Of a stretch of DNA of 64,000 bases, positions 26,622 to 34,259 are shown one piece after another. The stretch spans positions 682,001 through 746,000 of the forward strand of contig NZ_SCIN01000003.1 of NCBI RefSeq assembly GCF_004101245.1, read 5' to 3'. The notes beneath the pieces were generated by a model that saw nothing but the letters and a program-made list of their open reading frames with translations, was not told the DNA's origin and ran no database searches. The stretch is from Sphingomonas sp. UV9. GTDB taxonomy: Bacteria; Pseudomonadota; Alphaproteobacteria; Sphingomonadales; Sphingomonadaceae. Made by a program: the position numbers and the translations under genes. Every line of letters starts with the position of its first letter. Positions within the stretch are counted from its first letter, which is position 1.

Positions 26622-27827
26622 ATGAAGCGCAAGACCGGCCAGGATCGTTCGATCACCCAGAATTGGCGTCCCGCGACGCGCGCCATCCGCGGCGGCACCG
26701 CCCGCAGCGAATATGGCGAGACGTCGGAGGCGTTGTTCCTCACCTCGGGCTATTGCTACGACAAGGCGGGCGACGCCGCGGCGCGCTTTGCCGGCGAGCA
26801 GCAGGGGATGACCTATTCCCGCCTGCAGAACCCGACCGTGCAGATGCTCGAGGAGCGGATCGCGCTGCTGGAGGGTGCCGAGGCGTGCCGGACGATGGCG
26901 ACGGGCATGGCGGCGATGACTGCGGCGTTGCTGTGCCAGCTCCAGACCGGCGATCACCTCGTCGGCGGGCGCGCGGCGTTCGGATCGTGCCGATGGCTGA
27001 CCGATACGTTGCTGCCGAAGTTCGGGATCGCCACGACGATCGTCGATGCGCGCGATCCGCAGGCGTTCCTCGACGCGATCCGCCCCGAGACGAAGGTGTT
27101 CTTCTTCGAGACGCCCGCCAACCCGACGATGGACATCGCCGACCTGACCGCGATCTGCGCCATCGCGCGCGAGCACGGCATCACGACGGTGGTCGACAAT
27201 GCGTTCGCGACACCGGCACTTCAGCGGCCGATGGAGTTCGGCGCCGACGTCACCGCGTACAGCGCGACCAAGATGATGGACGGGCAGGGCCGCGTACTCG
27301 CCGGCGCGGTCTGCGGGACCGAGGACTTCATCACCAACACGCTGCTGCCCTTCACGCGCAACACCGGGCCGACGCTGTCGCCGTTCAATGCCTGGGTCGT
27401 GCTCAAGGGCTTGGAGACGCTCGATCTGCGGATCCACCGCCAGTCCGAGAACGCGATGAAGGTCGGCCAGTTTCTGGAAGGCCGCGTACCGCGCGTGCTC
27501 CACCCCTTCCTGCCGAGCCACCCGCAACACGAACTCGCGATGCGCCAGATGGACGCCTGCGGCCCGATCTTCGCGTTCGAGGTCGAGGGGCGCGAACAGG
27601 CGCATGCGTTGCTCGACGGGCTCGAACTGGTCGATATCTCGAACAACATCGGCGACTCGCGCTCGCTGATGACGCATCCGGCCTCGACCACGCATGCGAG
27701 CGTCTCGCCCGACAAGCAGGCCGAGATGGGCGTGACCGAAGGCCTGTTGCGGATCAACGTCGGGCTCGAAGACGCGCAGGACGTGATCGACGATCTCGAC
27801 CAGGCCCTGAGCAAGGCGGGTCTATGA
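26622..27827 (+). CDS. metZ: O-succinylhomoserine sulfhydrylase
   Basis: A 401-residue Cys/Met-metabolism PLP enzyme, making homocysteine from O-succinylhomoserine and sulfide. Motifs: YSRLQNPTVQMLEERIALLEGAE, VDNAFATPALQRP and the PLP lysine in AYSATKMMDGQGR. The C-terminus has DSRSLMTHPASTTHA. The start is ATG 26622; the open frame upstream runs into repeat DNA. The stop overlaps the apaG start (ATGA). Confidence 0.93.
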   Translation: MKRKTGQDRSITQNWRPATRAIRGGTARSEYGETSEALFLTSGYCYDKAGDAAARFAGEQQGMTYSRLQNPTVQMLEERIALLEGAEACRTMATGMAAMTAALLCQLQTGDHLVGGRAAFGSCRWLTDTLLPKFGIATTIVDARDPQAFLDAIRPETKVFFFETPANPTMDIADLTAICAIAREHGITTVVDNAFATPALQRPMEFGADVTAYSATKMMDGQGRVLAGAVCGTEDFITNTLLPFTRNTGPTLSPFNAWVVLKGLETLDLRIHRQSENAMKVGQFLEGRVPRVLHPFLPSHPQHELAMRQMDACGPIFAFEVEGREQAHALLDGLELVDISNNIGDSRSLMTHPASTTHASVSPDKQAEMGVTEGLLRINVGLEDAQDVIDDLDQALSKAGL

Positions 27828-28222
27828 AGGCGCTGTTCCCCAACGCGGCGACGACCGATGGGGTGACGGTGCGCGTGTCGGTAAGCTATCTGCCCGAACA
27901 GTCCGAGCCCGAACGCGGCCGCTGGTTCTGGGCGTATCACATCCGCCTCGAGAACGAGGGCGACGAAAGCGTCCAGCTGCTGACCCGCCATTGGGTGATC
28001 ACCGACGGCCGGGGCGCGCGGCATTCGGTCGAGGGTGAGGGCGTGGTCGGCGAACAGCCCGTGATCGAGCCGGGCGCGAGCTTCGACTATGTTTCGGGCT
28101 GCCCGCTCGCGACGCCATCGGGGGCGATGCAGGGGAGCTACCAGATGGTCCGCGAGGACGGCGCGGTGTTTGCGGTAGAAATCCCGCGTTTCGCGCTGTT
28201 CGCGCCTGCGGTGCTTAATTGA
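27824..28222 (+). CDS. apaG: ApaG domain protein
   Basis: A 132-residue ApaG, a fibronectin-III-like fold. Motifs: VRVSVSYLPEQSEPERGRWFWAYHIRLEN, VQLLTRHWVITDG, VVGEQPVIEPGASFDYVSGCPL and GAMQGSYQMV. Historically linked to Co2+/Mg2+ efflux; the molecular role is unclear. Coupled to metZ by ATGA. Confidence 0.95.
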   Translation: MKALFPNAATTDGVTVRVSVSYLPEQSEPERGRWFWAYHIRLENEGDESVQLLTRHWVITDGRGARHSVEGEGVVGEQPVIEPGASFDYVSGCPLATPSGAMQGSYQMVREDGAVFAVEIPRFALFAPAVLN

Positions 28223-28232
28223 GGAGGCCGCG

Positions 28233-29015
28233 ATGAAGCGCACGCATCTCCCGTTGAACGGCCTGCGCGTACTCGACGCGGCGGCGCGGCATCTGTCGTT
28301 CACGCGCGCTGCGGACGAGCTCGCGGTCACCCCGGCCGCGGTCGGGCAGCAGATCCGCGCGCTGGAGGATACGCTCGGCGTCGTCCTGTTCCGCCGCACC
28401 ACCCGCGGGCTTGAATTGACGCCGGAGGCCGAGGCGGGGTTGGGGGCGCTGCGTGGCGGTTTCCTCCAGTTCGAGGAGGCCGTGCGCGCGATGCAGGCCG
28501 GGCAGTCGTCTAAGTCGCTGACGATCGCCGCGCCCCGCGACCTGACCGAAAAGTGGCTGATGCCTCGGCTTGCGCAGATCGCCGAGGCCGATCCCGAACT
28601 CCGCTTCGTGCTCATTACCGCCGACGAGAATGTCGACTTCACCGAGGCCAATCTCGATCTCGCGATCCGCTGGGGCGAAGGTCCGGGCGAGCATGAGGGC
28701 GAGGCGCTCGAATCCGAAGGCATGGTGACGATCGCCAAGCCCGGCACGGATAGCGAGTCGGTGATCGCCTGGTCGGGAGAAGACGGCATCGCGCTGGTCC
28801 GTGTCACCGATGCCGGGCTCGCGATCGACGCAGCGGCGGCGGGGCTCGGACGTGCGACCGTACCGGAACTGCTGGCGCGGCGCGATCTTGCACAGTCTCG
28901 CGTCCAGGTCATCGGCGAGTCTCAGCCGTCGAAGGGGGGCTATTGGCTCGTCGCCCCTCTCCCGCAGTGGCGCCAGAAGAAAGTCCGGGCGCTCGTGGAC
29001 GCGCTGACCGCGTGA
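28233..29015 (+). CDS. LysR-family transcriptional regulator (GcvA-like)
   Basis: A 260-residue protein. The N-terminal winged helix (LNGLRVLDAAARHLSFTRAADELAVTPAAVGQQIRALEDTLGVVLFRR) is followed by a type-2 periplasmic-binding effector domain. It resembles GcvA-type regulators, but at 260 residues it is shorter than the usual 295-300. The ligand domain looks compact and ends PLPQWRQKKVRALVDALTA. ATG 28233 follows GAGGAGG. Stop overlaps the next GTG. Confidence 0.88.
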   Translation: MKRTHLPLNGLRVLDAAARHLSFTRAADELAVTPAAVGQQIRALEDTLGVVLFRRTTRGLELTPEAEAGLGALRGGFLQFEEAVRAMQAGQSSKSLTIAAPRDLTEKWLMPRLAQIAEADPELRFVLITADENVDFTEANLDLAIRWGEGPGEHEGEALESEGMVTIAKPGTDSESVIAWSGEDGIALVRVTDAGLAIDAAAAGLGRATVPELLARRDLAQSRVQVIGESQPSKGGYWLVAPLPQWRQKKVRALVDALTA

Positions 29016-29584
29016 GACGGCCGAGACGTAGGCCACGGCGCGCCGGTGTATCGCCGGTGCTGCAGACGCAGCGGCTGCGGTTGCGCCCGCTCGTCGAAGG
29101 CGATGCGACGGCGTTGCACCCGATGCTCGCCGATGCCGAGTTGATGACCTATTCGGCCGACGGCCCGCTCAGCAGCGTCGACGACGTCCGCACCTACCTT
29201 GCCGAGGAAGCCGCGCCGGGTAACCAGCGGACCTGGGCGATCACACGGACCGGCGACGATCGCGCGATCGGCTGGGTTTCGGGCAGCGAGGCGGACGGGG
29301 CAGGGGTAACGGAGATCGGCTTCATCCTCGCGCGGGAAGCGTGGGGGCGGGGGATCGCGCGCGAGGCCGTGTCGGCGGTGATCGACCGGCTGTTCGCGGA
29401 AGGACGTAGCCGCGTCTTCGCGGATGCCGATACCGAGAATGCCGCGTCGATCCTGCTGCTGGAGCGGCTGGGGTTTCGCCGCGAACGTCTGTTGCGCGAC
29501 GAGTGGGAGACGCATCTGGGCCTGCGCGACAGCCTGATCTACGGACTCTGCGCCGATAGCTGGCAGGCGGCTGGCCGGGCTTAG
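29012..29584 (+). CDS. GNAT-family N-acetyltransferase (RimJ-like)
   Basis: From GTG 29012 (GTGA overlap with the LysR stop) it is 190 residues; an alternative GTG at 29057 removes an Arg-rich stretch and starts directly with the fold (LQTQRLRLRPLVEGDATALHP). The acetyl-CoA loop is ILAREAWGRGIAREAVSAVI, and the late helix is ENAASILLLERLGFRRE. Resembles RimJ/RimL-type transferases acting on protein N-termini or small molecules; substrate unknown. Confidence 0.85.
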   Translation: MRRPRRRPRRAGVSPVLQTQRLRLRPLVEGDATALHPMLADAELMTYSADGPLSSVDDVRTYLAEEAAPGNQRTWAITRTGDDRAIGWVSGSEADGAGVTEIGFILAREAWGRGIAREAVSAVIDRLFAEGRSRVFADADTENAASILLLERLGFRRERLLRDEWETHLGLRDSLIYGLCADSWQAAGRA

Positions 29585-29657
29585 CCCCAATACTCACCAT
29601 ATTGATTTTGCCACCCTGGTGGTGCCCGGGAGAAACGGGCACGCGGAAAAATATCGT

Positions 29658-30926
29658 TTACCGCGCCGCGAGCAACGCCAGCGCCCGGCCCATCAATCCT
29701 GCGAACCGCAACTCGTTCACCGCGGCGTCCACCCGGTGCCAGTTCCCGGTCGCGGCATACCAGCGCCCGTCCTTCGCCTGGACGAGGTAGTTCAAGCTCA
29801 GCACCCCGGGCTCGCCGCCGCCCTTGAAGCCGATATATCGAAACCGTCCCGCGATCGTCGGGTCTACCCCCGCATTTACCGCCAGCACCGCCTTCGTCGT
29901 CGCATCCGCGCCGCGCAGCCGGTCCAGCGGGCCCGCCATCGCCGCCGGGCTCGCAAACCACTCGACGCTGTCGATCGCCACGGGCTTCCCCGCGAAAACG
30001 CTAGGATCCAGCTTGGCGGTGGCGATCTTCACCGCATTGTCGACCAGCAACGCGCGCCGCTCGTCCACCGAGCCCGCCGCCCACGCCTTCATCAACGCCG
30101 GATCGCTCTTCAGCGCGAACATCTCGCGCGTGGTCATCACCGGCACCGTCCCGCCTTCAGCCTTGGCCAGCGTGTCGACCTTCGCACGCCCCAGCGTCGT
30201 CAGCAGCGTATCCGTCGCGGTGTTGTCGCTGATCGAGATCATCAGCGTCGCCAGTGTCTGCACGGTCACCGGCGATCCCGCGGGCCACGTCTGCAACACG
30301 CCGGAGGGGAGGGACGGCGCGCCGACCTTCACGACGTCCGCCCAGTGGCGCTCGTCCGCCGCGACCTGTCGCGCCAGTTCCGCCAGCACCCACAGCTTGA
30401 ACGCCGACCCGAGCGGTGCAGCCACATCGGCACGGTATTCGAAGATCGGCTGCGGCTTGCCTTCGCCCAACGCGTATAGCCCGACGCCACTGGCGCCCGG
30501 CAGCGCGCGAAACTCCGCTTCGATCTTGGCGAGGCTGTCGTCGCGTGCGCCCGTGCCGGTGATCAGCAACCCGGTCGCGGCATGTGGTGCGGCCGGATCG
30601 ATCGCCAGGCGAACGCTAGCCGTCCCGCGCGCATACCCCACGACCAGATCCGCGGCCCAAGCCGAAGTCGCAGTCAGCGAGTCGATCTTCTGCGGCTCAC
30701 CGAGCGTGGCCTTCAACTGCGCGAGGATGGTTGCGAACTTGGCCTTCGGCACCTTCTCGCGGAAGCGCGCGGCGAAATAGGTATCGTACGTGCCGCGCCC
30801 GTCGAGGATCGCGACCAGCGCATCCGCCCTCGCCCGCAATGCCGGATCGGCCGCACCCTGCGCCGAGGCCGCTGTCGGCAGCAACGCCATCAGTAATGCC
30901 ACCAGCCAGAGTGCGAGCCCACGCAT
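29658..30926 (-). CDS. Class A beta-lactamase-like serine hydrolase, secreted
   Basis: A 422-residue protein: signal peptide (MRGLALWLVALLMALLPTAASAQ), an N-terminal region of about 120 residues (DALVAILDGRGTYDTYFAARF..., a DUF3887-like domain), then a beta-lactamase class A fold. Active-site elements: SAFK (SxxK), SISDN (SDN) and the late GFKGGG in place of KTG. A classic KTG triad is thus altered and penicillinase activity is uncertain. It overlaps the ABC permease stop by one base (TGATG), so both are co-translated. Confidence 0.82.
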   Translation of the reverse strand: MRGLALWLVALLMALLPTAASAQGAADPALRARADALVAILDGRGTYDTYFAARFREKVPKAKFATILAQLKATLGEPQKIDSLTATSAWAADLVVGYARGTASVRLAIDPAAPHAATGLLITGTGARDDSLAKIEAEFRALPGASGVGLYALGEGKPQPIFEYRADVAAPLGSAFKLWVLAELARQVAADERHWADVVKVGAPSLPSGVLQTWPAGSPVTVQTLATLMISISDNTATDTLLTTLGRAKVDTLAKAEGGTVPVMTTREMFALKSDPALMKAWAAGSVDERRALLVDNAVKIATAKLDPSVFAGKPVAIDSVEWFASPAAMAGPLDRLRGADATTKAVLAVNAGVDPTIAGRFRYIGFKGGGEPGVLSLNYLVQAKDGRWYAATGNWHRVDAAVNELRFAGLMGRALALLAAR

Positions 30927-31780
30927 CAGTTCTTCAGCTTCCAACCCGTCTTGAGCAGGCGGTAACAGAGCACGGCCAGCGCCAGATCGATCAGCAGGAT
31001 CACGATCCCGCCGATCATCACCGGCGAATCCGCCATCCCGAGGAACCCGTAGCGGAAGCCGGAGATGACGTAGAAGAACGGGTTCGCATGGCTGAACGTA
31101 CGAAACGCCGGCGCCAGCTTGTCGACCGAGTAGAAAGTCCCTGACAGCAGCGACAGCGGCGCGATCACGAAGTTGGTGACCGCGGCGGCATGATCGAACT
31201 TGTCCGCCCAGATCGAGGTCAGCACGCCCAGCAGCGCGAGGAACACTGCGCCCAGCAACCCGAACCACAGGATCGCCAGCGGCGCATGCGGCGTCACGTG
31301 CACGCCCGGGTACAGCGCCATTGCCGCCCACACGACGATGCCGACGATCACGGCGCGCGTGACGGCACCGCCAACCAGCCCGGTCAGCAGCTCGCCGGTC
31401 GACAGCGGCGGCTGGAGATAATCGACGATCGTCCCCTGCATCTTGCCGGCGAGGAGCGAGAAGCTCGCATTGGCGAACGCCGGCCCCATCATGCCCTGCG
31501 CGATGATCAGGCCGGGAGCGATGAAATCGGCGAAATCGACGATCTGTCCGCCCACCGGCACCGGGCTTTTCGCACCGGTCGCGATCGTGAACACGATCAG
31601 AAACAGCAGGGTGGTGATCGCCGGCGCCCACACCGTCTGAAGCTGCACCTTGAAGAACCGGCGCACCTCCTTGATATAGAGGGTTCGCAGTCCCTCCCAG
31701 TTCACGCTCTTTATGACGGGAACGCCGGGGGCGGATCGCACCGCCGAATGGATTTCACCGATTGGGGGCTGGCTGCTCAT
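30926..31780 (-). CDS. ABC-2 type transporter permease
   Basis: A 284-residue membrane protein with six helices. RFFKVQLQTVWAPAITTLLFLIVFTIATG starts the domain; SLLAGKMQGTIVDYLQPPLSTGELL and a final PLSLLSGTFYSVDKLAPAFRTFSHANPFFYVISGFRYG are typical of polysaccharide/drug ABC-2 exporters. No ATP-binding subunit lies next to it, so it must pair with one elsewhere. It is divergent from gcrA and heads a two-gene unit with the serine hydrolase. Confidence 0.9.
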   Translation of the reverse strand: MSSQPPIGEIHSAVRSAPGVPVIKSVNWEGLRTLYIKEVRRFFKVQLQTVWAPAITTLLFLIVFTIATGAKSPVPVGGQIVDFADFIAPGLIIAQGMMGPAFANASFSLLAGKMQGTIVDYLQPPLSTGELLTGLVGGAVTRAVIVGIVVWAAMALYPGVHVTPHAPLAILWFGLLGAVFLALLGVLTSIWADKFDHAAAVTNFVIAPLSLLSGTFYSVDKLAPAFRTFSHANPFFYVISGFRYGFLGMADSPVMIGGIVILLIDLALAVLCYRLLKTGWKLKN

Positions 31781-31845
31781 AGGCGTTGCGGGTAATCGCT
31801 GCCGCTGCCGCCCGCAACCCGGCTGACGAAGACTAAGGAACGAAC

Positions 31846-32601
31846 ATGTCCTGGACCGACGAGCGCATCCAGACGCTCAAGACGATGTGGGAGGCCGGCC
31901 AGACCGCCAGCCAGATCGCCGAAGCACTGGGTGGCGTCAGCCGCAATGCCGTGATCGGCAAGGCGCACCGCCTCGAACTGCAGGCGCGTCCCTCGCCGGT
32001 GAAGCCGACCGATCCCGAGGCCAAAGCGGCGGCGGCGGCTGCTGCGGCGGGGGCGTCGGCGTCGGTCGCGCCCGCTGTTTCTGCGCCCGAGCCGGTCGAG
32101 GTCGAGGCCCCCAAGCCAGCGCCCGTCGCGGCGCCGGTTGTCGCTGCCCCGAAGCCCGCCGCGGCGGTCATGGTCGAGCCTGTCGTCGAAGGGCCCGAGG
32201 ACGACGAGGACGAAGACGAGGATGAGGCTGCTCCGGCGGTTGCTGCACCCGTTCGTGCGCCGCAGCCGATCCTACGTTCGGTCGGCCCTGGTGGTTTCCT
32301 TCGCCAGGCCCCCGGTGAACAGCAGCCCCCGAGCACGCCCGCGCCGCCGCGCCGCCTCGTGCCCGCCAAGCCGTCGCCCGAAATGGCGAACAAGACGAGC
32401 CTGCTCGAGCTGAACGACCGGATCTGCAAATGGCCGCTGGGTCATCCGGGCGAGCCCGACTTCCACTTCTGCGGAAAGGCGGTGAACCCCGGCTTCCCGT
32501 ATTGCGTCGATCACTGCGGCCATGCGTACCAAGCGCAGCTGCCGCGCCGCGATCGCCGCCCGACCCCGCCGCTCCCGTTCGGCGGTCCGCGGCCTAGGTG
32601 A
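31846..32601 (+). CDS. gcrA: GcrA cell-cycle regulator
   Basis: A 251-residue GcrA. The N-terminal DNA-binding helix-turn-helix is MSWTDERIQTLKTMWEAGQTASQIAEALGG followed by VSRNAVIGKAHRL. A long Ala/Pro/Glu-rich linker (about 50-165, with an acidic EDDEDEDEDE patch) separates it from the C-terminal sigma-70-binding domain (CKWPLGHPGEPDFHFCGKAV). With CcrM methylation at GANTC it controls cell-cycle genes. ATG follows TAAGGAACGAAC. The 3' end is a 24-bp tandem duplication. Confidence 0.96.
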   Translation: MSWTDERIQTLKTMWEAGQTASQIAEALGGVSRNAVIGKAHRLELQARPSPVKPTDPEAKAAAAAAAAGASASVAPAVSAPEPVEVEAPKPAPVAAPVVAAPKPAAAVMVEPVVEGPEDDEDEDEDEAAPAVAAPVRAPQPILRSVGPGGFLRQAPGEQQPPSTPAPPRRLVPAKPSPEMANKTSLLELNDRICKWPLGHPGEPDFHFCGKAVNPGFPYCVDHCGHAYQAQLPRRDRRPTPPLPFGGPRPR

Positions 32602-32628
32602 GGCGGCGGTCCGCGGCCTAGGTGAGGC
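32581..32628 (+). repeat. Exact 24-bp tandem duplication at the gcrA stop codon
   Basis: Two perfect copies, 32581-32604 and 32605-32628, each beginning GGCGGTCCGCGGCC and ending TGAGGC. The first copy contains the gcrA stop; the second repeats it without effect on the protein. The conserved 3' UTR element starts at the TGA of the second copy. Confidence 0.95.
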
Positions 32629-32767
32629 GCAGGGCGTCCTGCGCCAACTTGGCGTAGGACCCGCCCAAGCCCGGCCGGCGCGGCTAGCCGCGGCCGACGA
32701 CATGGGCTTTGCCCATGGCTAGCGTGAAAAAAAAGGCCGCTTTCTCGGGACAGGAAGCGGCCTTTTT
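32623..32767 (+). other. Structured 3' UTR element of gcrA (arm 1 of a conserved inverted pair)
   Basis: Reads from TGAGGCG through three hairpins: CCTGCGCC/GGCGTAGG (one G-T), the ATGGGC-TTT-GCCCAT hairpin (around 32702-32716), and the terminator. The same element, with compensatory or wobble changes, follows the OMP gene in the opposite orientation (33106-33258). An indel shifts the coding frame between the copies, so the conservation is at the RNA level. Confidence 0.7.
32729..32767 (+). terminator. Terminator of gcrA
   Basis: GGCCGCTTTC (32735-32744), loop TCGGGACA, GGAAGCGGCC (32753-32762), TTTTT; also preceded by a run of A, so it could work in both directions. Confidence 0.9.
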
Positions 32768-32777
32768 CAAAATTGCT

Positions 32778-32883
32778 ACCACCCCGGCGGAGGCTGGGGC
32801 CCAGTTGGAAAGGTCGCGGTTACCGAGCGCTCACCCCGCTTAGCAACGTTTCCCAATTGGGCCCCGGCCTTCGCCGGGGTGGT
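32778..32883. repeat. Palindromic repeat, family E relative, with flanking fragment
   Basis: CCACCCCGGCGGAGGCTGGG at the left and the complementary CCCCGGCCTTCGCCGGGGTG at the right, with inner CCCAGTTGG/CCAATTGGG. A second hairpin of the same kind (TCCTGCGAAGGCGGGAGG ... TTCCCCGCCTTCGCGGGGAA) follows to about 32972. The stretch 32973-33105 shows no gene or clear element. Confidence 0.75.
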
Positions 32884-33105
32884 GCTCTGCCGCAAAACGC
32901 GAGTGTGCTGAACTTTCTTGTTCTCCTGCGAAGGCGGGAGGCCGTCTGGTTCCCCGCCTTCGCGGGGAACCAAGGTCCTGAAGGCACGTGCTCAGCGCCG
33001 GAACATGCTCTTAGGTCGTGTTGGGGCGAAGGGCGGGCATGCCTTCGCAACACGCTCGTCAGGATGACGAGGCGATTGGATTACTCCTCGGCGCACCGAG
33101 CGCGC

Positions 33106-33143
33106 AAAAGAAGAAGGCCGCTCCCTCGCCTGAGGAAGCGGCC
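33106..33143 (-). terminator. Terminator of the OMP gene (usable on both strands)
   Basis: GGCCGCTCCC/GGAAGCGGCC stem at 33116-33143. On the minus strand it is followed by TTCTTCTTTT, on the plus strand by TTTTCC. Confidence 0.85.
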
Positions 33144-33258
33144 TTTTCCGTATCACGCTAATCATGGGCAAAGCCCATGTCGTCGGACGCGGCCTTGCCA
33201 CGCCGGCCGGGCTCGGGCGAGTCCTGCGCCAGCGTGGCGCAGGCCGCCCGTCGCCTCA
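33106..33258 (-). other. Structured 3' UTR element of the OMP gene (arm 2)
   Basis: On the minus strand it begins at the OMP stop codon TGAGGCG, then CCTGCGCCA-CGC-TGGCGCAGG (perfect 9-bp hairpin), the identical GACATGGGCTTTGCCCATG hairpin and a terminator. About 75% identical to the gcrA 3' UTR over roughly 140 nt by eye. Confidence 0.7.
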
Positions 33259-34101
33259 GAACCTAAACGCAGCCGTCGCGCGCAGGCTGTGCCAGCGGAA
33301 ATCGTCGAAGCTGCGACGGAAGTCGGTGCCAGCCGTGTTGCCGCGCGTGAAGGGGCCGCCGGTCGGGCCGCCCGATGCGCGAACGCGGTAATCGGTGTCC
33401 TGATACTGGTGGTACTGATATTCGAGACCGACCGAGAAGTTGCGACCCAGCTTCTGCTCGATACCGCCACCACCGACGATGCCCCATTCCTTGCTGCCAC
33501 CGTTGGTGGTGAAGGTGTTGGCGGTGTTGCCGGTCGTGAAGCTGTTGTCGATGTTGGCATAGCCGACGCCGAACGTGCCGTAGAACAGCGTCGTGTTCGC
33601 CGCATAGCCCAGGCGGCCGCGCGCCGATGCTTCCCACTTCAGGTCGCGCGTCATCGTGTAGAAGGCGGGCGTGGTGCTGAAGGCGGTGACGCTGTCGCTG
33701 ATCTCGTTCTTGCCGAATTCGCCGACCACACCGACGACGATGTTGCCGCGCTGGTAGTCCGCGCCGACACGCGCCGAATAGCCGATGCCATCCTTGTCGC
33801 TACGGCAACCACGACCACCGACGGCGGGCGCGGTGTTGCTGGTCGCGCGGCCGTTGCAGAAGCCCGGCGAGAACGCGTTGGGGGCGGTCGCAGTCGAGAT
33901 GGTGTCGCCGAAGACGCCGTCCAGATTGCGATCGAATGCGATCGTCTCGCCGTTGTCGTTGGGCTGGACGTCATAACCGAACGAGCCGCCGACATAGAGG
34001 CCGCTGAACGGCGCTTCCTCGGCCACGTCCTGTGCAGCGGCAGGCATTGCGAAACCCAGCGCGGCAACGCTTGCAAGCGCCACCATCATCGTCTTGTTCA
34101 T
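33256..34101 (-). CDS. Outer-membrane beta-barrel protein (Omp25/31-like porin family)
   Basis: A 281-residue protein starting at ATG 34101 behind GGGAG; an upstream ATG at 34176 adds a non-signal extension. Signal peptide NKTMMVALASVAALGFAMPAAAQ. Mature barrel begins FSGLYVGGSFGYDVQ and ends with the C-terminal Phe pattern LRATAAFRF. Alternating aromatic strands are visible (GYSARVGADYQRGNIVVGVVGEFG; LFYGTFGVGYANI; FSVGLEYQYHQYQDTDYRV). An extracellular loop has two Cys (FCNGR, GCRSD). Confidence 0.85.
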   Translation of the reverse strand: MNKTMMVALASVAALGFAMPAAAQDVAEEAPFSGLYVGGSFGYDVQPNDNGETIAFDRNLDGVFGDTISTATAPNAFSPGFCNGRATSNTAPAVGGRGCRSDKDGIGYSARVGADYQRGNIVVGVVGEFGKNEISDSVTAFSTTPAFYTMTRDLKWEASARGRLGYAANTTLFYGTFGVGYANIDNSFTTGNTANTFTTNGGSKEWGIVGGGGIEQKLGRNFSVGLEYQYHQYQDTDYRVRASGGPTGGPFTRGNTAGTDFRRSFDDFRWHSLRATAAFRF

Positions 34102-34259
34102 ATTCACTCCCGGAAATTTCATGACAGGTTTTTCATAAACGGCTGATCTTGGAAAATTATGCAGCAAGCATAACAATCTGCGTCAATGTGGCTTTCGGGT
34201 AACAGGGAGAACAAACGGAGCCTGTGGCTTTGTCCAACGCGGGCGGCTACGCTCCCGCC

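Noticed and set aside
32522..32722. Frame ending DDMGFAHG after gcrA, mirrored in the other arm as DDMGFAHD
   Set aside because: An indel between the two arms breaks the shared frame upstream, so the similarity is better explained as conserved RNA.
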